Part shown: positions 5,219 through 9,564 of the stretch, piece by piece | Position numbering within the stretch: position 1 is the stretch's first letter | How the letters are laid out: each line of letters starts with the position of its first letter | Source of the DNA: Candidatus Methanomethylophilaceae archaeon | GTDB lineage: Archaea; Thermoplasmatota; Thermoplasmata; Methanomassiliicoccales; Methanomethylophilaceae | Direction: 5' to 3' | NCBI GenBank assembly: GCA_017455785.1 | Contig: JAFSYZ010000258.1 | Location: 1 to 9,564 of the forward strand | DNA length: 9,564 nucleotides | Notes under the pieces: model-generated | Told to the model about the DNA's origin: nothing | Database searches by the model: none | The model's input: the letters and a program-made list of their open reading frames with translations, nothing else | Made by a program: the position numbers and the translations under genes

Positions 5219-6007
5219 ATGGGTAAGGCCGTGAGACGCATTGCGATTTATGGGAAAGGTGGAATAGGCAAGTCCACGACTTCGGCCAACGTCACCGCCG
5301 CTCTGAGTGAACGCGGATTGAAGGTCATGCAGATAGGATGCGATCCCAAAGCGGATTCCACCAGACTCCTGACGAACGGTGTGAAATATCCCTCCGTTCT
5401 GGAAACATTGAGGGAGAAGTCCGATGTCACCCTCGGTGAACTGGTCCATGAAGGATACGGAGAATCGCTGTGCGTTGAATGCGGCGGACCCAAACCCGGC
5501 ATGGGTTGTGCAGGAAGGGGGATAATCGCAGCGTTCGATACCCTGGAGAAGCTCGGTGCCATCAAGGAATATGAACCTGACGTTATCATCTATGATGTCC
5601 TCGGTGATGTTGTCTGCGGCGGTTTCGCCATGCCCATAAGGAACGGATATGCGAAGGACGTGTTCATCGTCACATCCGGCGAGATGATGGCGCTGTACGC
5701 GGCGAACAATATCGCCGAAGCCGTCAAAGGATTCTCGATCGACGGATATGCGAAACTCGGCGGACTCATTCAGAACTCACGCAACATTGAGAATGAGAAC
5801 GAGATTATCGATAAAGCAGCGTCGGAGATAGGAATAGATGTGATTGCAAGGATCGCACGCGACCCCGCGGTACAGAGATGTGAGTCCATAGGTAAAACCG
5901 TCATAGAAGGAGAACCGGATTCCGCTCAGGCACGTTCGTACAGAGAACTTGCCGATAAACTCCTGTCGTCGTCGGAGGACATCTCAGGAGGGATGCGCTG
6001 TGACTAA
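5219..6007 (+). CDS. cfbC: Ni-sirohydrochlorin a,c-diamide reductive cyclase, NifH-like component CfbC
   Basis: Iron protein of the nitrogenase-like CfbCD system. It hydrolyses ATP and passes electrons to CfbD for the six-electron reduction and gamma-lactam formation that yields seco-F430. NifH features, numbered from the chosen start: Walker [10 protein letters not shown] (12-20), CDPKADST (41-48), [15 protein letters not shown] (87-101) with Cys97, and [12 protein letters not shown] (125-136) with Cys133. Cys97 and Cys133 match the two cysteines that bind the [4Fe-4S] cluster between subunits in NifH. Start: ATG 5219 gives 262 aa with [15 protein letters not shown], the usual NifH-type N terminus; ATG 5198 would add seven residues. 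Neither has a good SD, so this is undecided. It is the first gene of the plus-strand F430 operon and overlaps the next gene by 8 nt. Its location next to cfbE/cfbD argues against NifH, BchL or ChlL. Confidence 0.95.
   Translation: MGKAVRRIAIYGKGGIGKSTTSANVTAALSERGLKVMQIGCDPKADSTRLLTNGVKYPSVLETLREKSDVTLGELVHEGYGESLCVECGGPKPGMGCAGRGIIAAFDTLEKLGAIKEYEPDVIIYDVLGDVVCGGFAMPIRNGYAKDVFIVTSGEMMALYAANNIAEAVKGFSIDGYAKLGGLIQNSRNIENENEIIDKAASEIGIDVIARIARDPAVQRCESIGKTVIEGEPDSAQARSYRELADKLLSSSEDISGGMRCD
5986..5992 (+). promoter_or_regulatory. Ribosome binding site fixing a GTG start for the precorrin-2 dehydrogenase
   Basis: AGGAGGG lies inside the last codons of cfbC, 7 nt before the GTG at 6000. Its strength and ideal spacing decide for that GTG against the in-frame upstream ATG at 5949, which has no SD and lies deep inside cfbC. 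Confidence 0.75.
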
Positions 6008-6617
6008 ACATTTCATTCCGATCTTCGTGGAATCATCCAGACTCAAGATCATAGTTTTCGGCGGAGGTAACGTCGCACTCAGAAAATGCAGATACTTCAG
6101 CGACGGGGAGATCACCGTTATGACAAGGGAGATCCTCCCTGAACTGGAGGAGATCGCATCCAAGGTTGTAATTGGAGACATACCCGATGATGTCAAACAA
6201 CTGATAGACCCGTTCGACCTCGTGATCGCAGCCACCAACGACAAGGACCTGGACAACAGGATACGCGATGATGCACTGTTCATGGGCATCAACGTGAACT
6301 CCGCACACGGCGGAGGCAACTTCCTCATACCGTCGGTGCTGAAACGCGACGGCTACTACGTAGCAGTATCATCGGAAGGTAAGGTTCCGGCATTCCCGCC
6401 ATACATAGTCGAGGAACTGGACACTTTCCTCGGTGCGAAATACGACCGCATGTTGGATCTGATGGTTGACATGCGCAAGTACGCCTTGGAGAACATCTCG
6501 CCTCAGCACAGGAGGAGGGAGTTCCTCGAGGATATCATCCACGACAAAGAGATCCAAAGGCTCGTTGATCAGGGCCGTATGAAAGAGGCCAAAGAGGCCG
6601 CATTGAAAAAAGCATGA
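6000..6617 (+). CDS. Precorrin-2 dehydrogenase (CysG-N/Met8/SirC family)
   Basis: NAD(P)-dependent enzyme expected to oxidise precorrin-2 to sirohydrochlorin, the substrate of CfbA. This 205-aa protein has a Rossmann nucleotide site [10 protein letters not shown] (20-29), a DLVIAATND stretch (73-81) and a NVN...NFLIPS region (98-112), all in family order. There follow [10 protein letters not shown] (121-130) and a helical C-terminal part. The size fits stand-alone family members and there is no methyltransferase domain. Odd points: in an ungapped by-eye alignment the catalytic Asp of the family (CysG Asp104, in NVVDAP) is Ser101 here, and the usual GKSPVLAR is GKVPAFPP. The start is GTG 6000 with a strong SD, overlapping the cfbC end by 8 nt. 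Iron-chelatase activity, present in some relatives, is possible but unneeded beside cfbA. Confidence 0.88.
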   Translation: MTKHFIPIFVESSRLKIIVFGGGNVALRKCRYFSDGEITVMTREILPELEEIASKVVIGDIPDDVKQLIDPFDLVIAATNDKDLDNRIRDDALFMGINVNSAHGGGNFLIPSVLKRDGYYVAVSSEGKVPAFPPYIVEELDTFLGAKYDRMLDLMVDMRKYALENISPQHRRREFLEDIIHDKEIQRLVDQGRMKEAKEAALKKA

Positions 6618-6643
6618 TGATTCACAATTCAGAAGGGAACAAG

Positions 6644-7858
6644 ATGAAGGTACTGTTATTGGATATGACCCACGGGGGTGCGATCCTCGCGGAGAGGTTC
6701 GTGAAGAGAGGCGACGACGTCACATGCGTGGACGTCTACCACATCGGAACACCTGAGATGAAAGAGAAGGTAAGGTCCATGGGCGTCAGGGTCGAGGAGA
6801 CCGTACCGCAGGGGGAGTACGACCTGCATGTTGCGCCGATGCATTGTCCCGATAGTTTCCTTGGGGATGCGAAGTGCAAGGAAAGGATGTCATTCAGCCG
6901 TGCGGTCAACAATTTCATCGACAAGAAGACATTCAGGATCGAGATCACCGGTGTGAAGGGTAAGACCAGCACATGTTACATCCTCTCACATATCCTTTCG
7001 AAGAGCGGGAAGAAGATCTTCCTGCATTCATCCAGAGGACAGGGTCCTTGGAACAACGGTCATCAGATAGAGTGTCTCAAGAGCATAGCACCGACATCCC
7101 TTCTCGAACTGCCTGATGAGGGATACGACGTGATCGTATCGGAAGTCTCCCTCGGAGGGAGCGGAAAGGCGGATATCGCAGTCATAACCAATCTGATCGA
7201 GGATTACGGCATCGCGAAGAACTCCAGGAAGGCATCACAGGCCAAGGCGGAGATATTCACCGACAAGGTCAACATCGTCAAGGAGGACGAACTAGGTATC
7301 TGGAAGTCCTTCGGTAACTACAAATTCACAACATTCGGCAGGAACATGACCGTCACAGGTACGCCCTCATTGGAGAAGGGGGTGGATGTCACGTTCACAT
7401 ACAAAGGGAAGAAGGAGGCGACCACGTTGGACTCCGGATACATGTCCCTGCAGTACATCCCGTCGTTCGACATAGTCCTGAAGATATGCGAGACCATGGA
7501 CATACCCGTGGATGCCGTGATCGACGGCATAAGAACATTCAAAGGAGTGCCGGGACGCGGGGAGATATCAAAGGAGGGTAACAGATGGCTGATCCGCGAC
7601 AGGAATCCGGGCATATCGCACATGTCGATAGACATGACGCTGTCCTGCCTGAAACAGTTGGGATGTCTCGAGAAGGCCTTGGCCGTAATCGACCCTGTCA
7701 GCAAGAAGGTCTGTGACAAGATGGATGTGGATCAGATGAGGGCCGTCGCCGCCAAGTACAACGTACCTGTAGAGATAACCGACGGCTGCGGTTCCAGACC
7801 TACCATACCTGATGATACCAAAGTGGTCATCGAATTCATCAAGGAAGGTTTCCAATGA
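6644..7858 (+). CDS. cfbE: Coenzyme F430 synthetase CfbE (Mur-ligase family)
   Basis: ATP-dependent enzyme that activates the propionate of seco-F430 and closes the carbocyclic ring F, the last step to F430. It belongs to the MurC/D/E/F ligase superfamily. The P-loop GVKGKTST is at residues 103-110 and is preceded by an N-terminal domain (MKVLLLDMTHGG) typical of CfbE rather than of MurF. A SEVSLGG segment (166-172), VITNLIEDY (180-188) and a KASQAKAEIF stretch follow the Mur-ligase central-domain order, and VPGRGEI with a later VIDP stretch marks the C-terminal part. At 404 aa it matches methanogen CfbE. Start: ATG 6644 has a GAAGGG SD-like site 6 nt upstream; ATG 6614 (ATGATG overlapping the previous stop) lacks one. 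The stop overlaps the cfbD start as ATGA. Methanogens with pseudomurein have other Mur ligases, but this neighbourhood fixes the role. Confidence 0.93.
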   Translation: MKVLLLDMTHGGAILAERFVKRGDDVTCVDVYHIGTPEMKEKVRSMGVRVEETVPQGEYDLHVAPMHCPDSFLGDAKCKERMSFSRAVNNFIDKKTFRIEITGVKGKTSTCYILSHILSKSGKKIFLHSSRGQGPWNNGHQIECLKSIAPTSLLELPDEGYDVIVSEVSLGGSGKADIAVITNLIEDYGIAKNSRKASQAKAEIFTDKVNIVKEDELGIWKSFGNYKFTTFGRNMTVTGTPSLEKGVDVTFTYKGKKEATTLDSGYMSLQYIPSFDIVLKICETMDIPVDAVIDGIRTFKGVPGRGEISKEGNRWLIRDRNPGISHMSIDMTLSCLKQLGCLEKALAVIDPVSKKVCDKMDVDQMRAVAAKYNVPVEITDGCGSRPTIPDDTKVVIEFIKEGFQ

Positions 7859-8934
7859 AGATCATACACCCGAGGCCGAACCCAATCGTGGCGGCGATGT
7901 ACACCCTCAGGGACATGGATGTAGACGTCATCGTGGTACACGGCCCTGCAGGATGTTGCTTCATGGCCTCACGTTCGATAGAGGAAGCAGGAGTGAGAGT
8001 GGTCACCACAGGCATCACAGATAACGACCTCGTATTCGGTGCAGTGGAATCACTCATAGAGACGCTCAGGATGGTCAAGGAGAAGTTCGATCCCAAGACC
8101 GTAGCTGTTATCGGTACATGTGCCAGCATGATCATCGGAGAGGATATGCAGGCCGCGATAAGACGTGCGGACATCGGATGTACGGTGTTCTCCGTGGACT
8201 GTCACGGATGTATGAAAGACAACACATCCGGAGCCATAAAGGCCATAGAGTCGGCTGCTGTAGCTGGAGTCATACCCTCGGATGAGGCCAAACGTCAGAC
8301 AGAGATGATGCATGCCGCTACCGAATTGGAGAAGCGCAACGGAATGGCGGCCAGGGACTATCTGTCACCGACAAGGGGCCCTACAAAGATGGGGATCGCA
8401 AGGAAGATCATAGAGACGATGAAGAACGGCGGTTCCGTCACTGCCGTGATCATCGCCAAGAAGGAACTCATCTACAGATTCGCCGACCTGTTCCTCGTTC
8501 TGGACGAAGTGAAGAAGAAGGTCGGAGGCAAGACACGTTTCATAGCCAACATCGACAAAGACATAGGATTACCGAGGATCAGGAGATATGCCAACGACGT
8601 CCTCACAGAGATGGAATCGAAAGGTGTGAAGGTGGATGAGGTAGTCGGCGGTTTGGACGAATATGCGGTGATCGGCGAGAGGATCAAGGATACAGTGGAC
8701 AAGACGCCACACGACCTCTTGATCGTCGTCGGTATCGCACACTCGTATCCGGACATCCCCAAGGATGCGATTCTGATAACCGATCAACCCAGACAGTTGG
8801 CCAACTATCTCAACTCTGGGTATGTCAATTCCGTGGGTGAGATCGCATCGCATTCGATGGTCATGGGAACAAGGAACATCGTTCCCTTGGAGACCGCTGA
8901 CACCATCCGTGAGATGCTCAGGGAGTATCCATGA
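7855..8934 (+). CDS. cfbD: Ni-sirohydrochlorin a,c-diamide reductive cyclase, NifD-like component CfbD
   Basis: Catalytic partner of CfbC. It binds Ni-sirohydrochlorin a,c-diamide and an electron-relaying [4Fe-4S] cluster in a minimal, homodimeric nitrogenase-like complex. Nitrogenase-superfamily features: HGPAGCCF (29-36) with Cys34/35, a VIGTCASMIIGED stretch (85-97) with Cys89, and SVDCHGCM (113-120) with Cys116 and Cys119. The HGPxGC and GTC motifs correspond to cluster-ligand regions of NifD/NifK. A second Rossmann-like half with FIANIDKDIG and VVGIAHSYPDIP follows. At 359 aa it is short compared with NifD (about 480-500 aa) but normal for CfbD. The start ATG overlaps the cfbE stop (ATGA) and has GGAAGG 6 nt upstream. 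The stop overlaps the cfbB start. No nifK-like partner is next to it, as expected for this homodimeric system. Confidence 0.94.
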   Translation: MKIIHPRPNPIVAAMYTLRDMDVDVIVVHGPAGCCFMASRSIEEAGVRVVTTGITDNDLVFGAVESLIETLRMVKEKFDPKTVAVIGTCASMIIGEDMQAAIRRADIGCTVFSVDCHGCMKDNTSGAIKAIESAAVAGVIPSDEAKRQTEMMHAATELEKRNGMAARDYLSPTRGPTKMGIARKIIETMKNGGSVTAVIIAKKELIYRFADLFLVLDEVKKKVGGKTRFIANIDKDIGLPRIRRYANDVLTEMESKGVKVDEVVGGLDEYAVIGERIKDTVDKTPHDLLIVVGIAHSYPDIPKDAILITDQPRQLANYLNSGYVNSVGEIASHSMVMGTRNIVPLETADTIREMLREYP

Positions 8935-9564
8935 AGGGAGTCATCATCGCAGGTACCGGGAGCGGTGCAGGCAAGACATCCATCACCACCGGATTACTGT
9001 CGAGACTGTCCAAAAGTATGTCCGTTCAGGCGTTCAAGGTAGGTCCTGACTTCATCGACCCGATGTACCATTCACTCGCTACGGGAAGGACAGCGAGGAA
9101 TCTCGACACCTTCATGATGTCCAAGGAGACAGTGAGGAACCTTGTACATCATTCCTCCAAGGATGCCGACCTTTGCGTTGTGGAAGGTGTAAGGGGACTC
9201 TATGAAGGATTATCTGGCACAAGCGATGAATGCTCCACGGCCGAGATGGCCAAGACATTAGGATTCCCTGTGATCCTCGTAGTTAATGCCCGCTCGCTCA
9301 CCAGAAGCGCGGCGGCGATAATCAACGGATTCAAATCATTCGATAAGGACGTCAACATAGCGGGCGTCATCTTCAACAACGTGTCCAACTCACAGCATGA
9401 AAGGAAACTGAGGGAGGCCACGGAACGTTACACCGATACAGAGATCGTCGGGATCGTCAGACGCGATACAAAAAACATCATCGGCGAGAGGCACCTCGGA
9501 CTGAAGACCATCAACGAGAACGGTAAGAAGGACATCGAACCGTTGGAGTCCATGGTATCCGAGA
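8931..9564 (+). CDS. cfbB: Ni-sirohydrochlorin a,c-diamide synthase CfbB (CbiA-like), 5' part
   Basis: ATP- and glutamine-dependent amidase that converts the a and c acetate side chains of Ni-sirohydrochlorin to amides, between CfbA and CfbCD. It is a CbiA/cobyrinate a,c-diamide synthase homologue. The visible 211 residues include the P-loop GTGSGAGKTS (8-17), FKVGPDFIDPMYH (35-47), NLDTFMM (57-63), EGVRGLYEG (85-93), STAEMAKTLGFPVILVVNA (102-120) and the typical ERHLGL (186-191). The C-terminal glutamine amidotransferase domain (usual total about 450-490 aa) lies beyond the right edge. The start ATG overlaps the cfbD stop as ATGA, with GGGAG 5 nt upstream. A role in cobalamin synthesis (cbiA) is the alternative, but operon position and partners favour CfbB. 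Confidence 0.92.
   Translation, partial: MKGVIIAGTGSGAGKTSITTGLLSRLSKSMSVQAFKVGPDFIDPMYHSLATGRTARNLDTFMMSKETVRNLVHHSSKDADLCVVEGVRGLYEGLSGTSDECSTAEMAKTLGFPVILVVNARSLTRSAAAIINGFKSFDKDVNIAGVIFNNVSNSQHERKLREATERYTDTEIVGIVRRDTKNIIGERHLGLKTINENGKKDIEPLESMVSE

Noticed and set aside
5949..6617. Longer precorrin-2 dehydrogenase starting at ATG 5949
   Set aside because: The extra 17 residues are a charged out-of-frame reading of the cfbC end, and the strong AGGAGGG site points to the GTG at 6000.
5219..8934. Nitrogenase or chlorophyllide reductase genes (NifH/NifD-like pair)
   Set aside because: The NifD-like protein is short with no NifK partner, and cfbA, cfbE and cfbB surround the pair, which fits the F430 reductive cyclase.

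Overview
The window looks like a piece of a methanogenic archaeon's chromosome. It carries the genes for all five steps of coenzyme F430 (the nickel tetrapyrrole of methyl-coenzyme M reductase) from sirohydrochlorin onward: cfbA, cfbC, cfbE, cfbD and the start of cfbB, plus a precorrin-2 dehydrogenase. Several features suggest the Thermoplasmata-related methanogens (Methanomassiliicoccales) rather than a Methanosarcina- or Methanococcus-type organism. These are the moderate GC content, TATA boxes placed so that transcripts would be leaderless, strong Shine-Dalgarno (SD) sites mainly at internal genes, and no TAG stop among nine visible stops. That taxonomic call is an inference.

Left part (1-1499, minus strand): a pyruvate-type 2-oxoacid:ferredoxin oxidoreductase operon in the order porC-porD-porA. 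PorA runs off the left edge and porB is presumably beyond it. About 200 AT-rich bases (1500-1702) follow, with a perfect palindrome and a direct repeat upstream of the por promoter. Next come two minus-strand genes, each with its own TATA box: a DUF368/PopT-type polyprenyl-phosphate translocase (1703-2536) and a membrane-anchored lipase-class-3-like hydrolase of 492 aa (2568-4046).

Right part (4174-9564): a divergent F430 regulon. On the minus strand is cfbA, the nickel chelatase, present as an unusual tandem fusion of two complete CbiX-S-like units and followed by a clear hairpin/T-tract terminator. On the plus strand is a tight operon: cfbC, precorrin-2 dehydrogenase, cfbE, cfbD, cfbB (cut by the right edge). 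The logic is: precorrin-2 to sirohydrochlorin (dehydrogenase), Ni insertion (CfbA), a,c-diamidation (CfbB), six-electron reduction and gamma-lactam formation (CfbC plus CfbD), and ATP-driven ring closure to F430 (CfbE).

The 228-base divergent intergenic region (4991-5218) is the most intriguing non-coding part. A TATA-like box can be read in both directions. A 17-nt inverted repeat with one mismatch brackets 80 bases, with a perfect 7-bp hairpin near its centre. The left arm begins about where a plus-strand transcript from the shared TATA box would start. It could be a structured leader of the F430 operon or a large operator.
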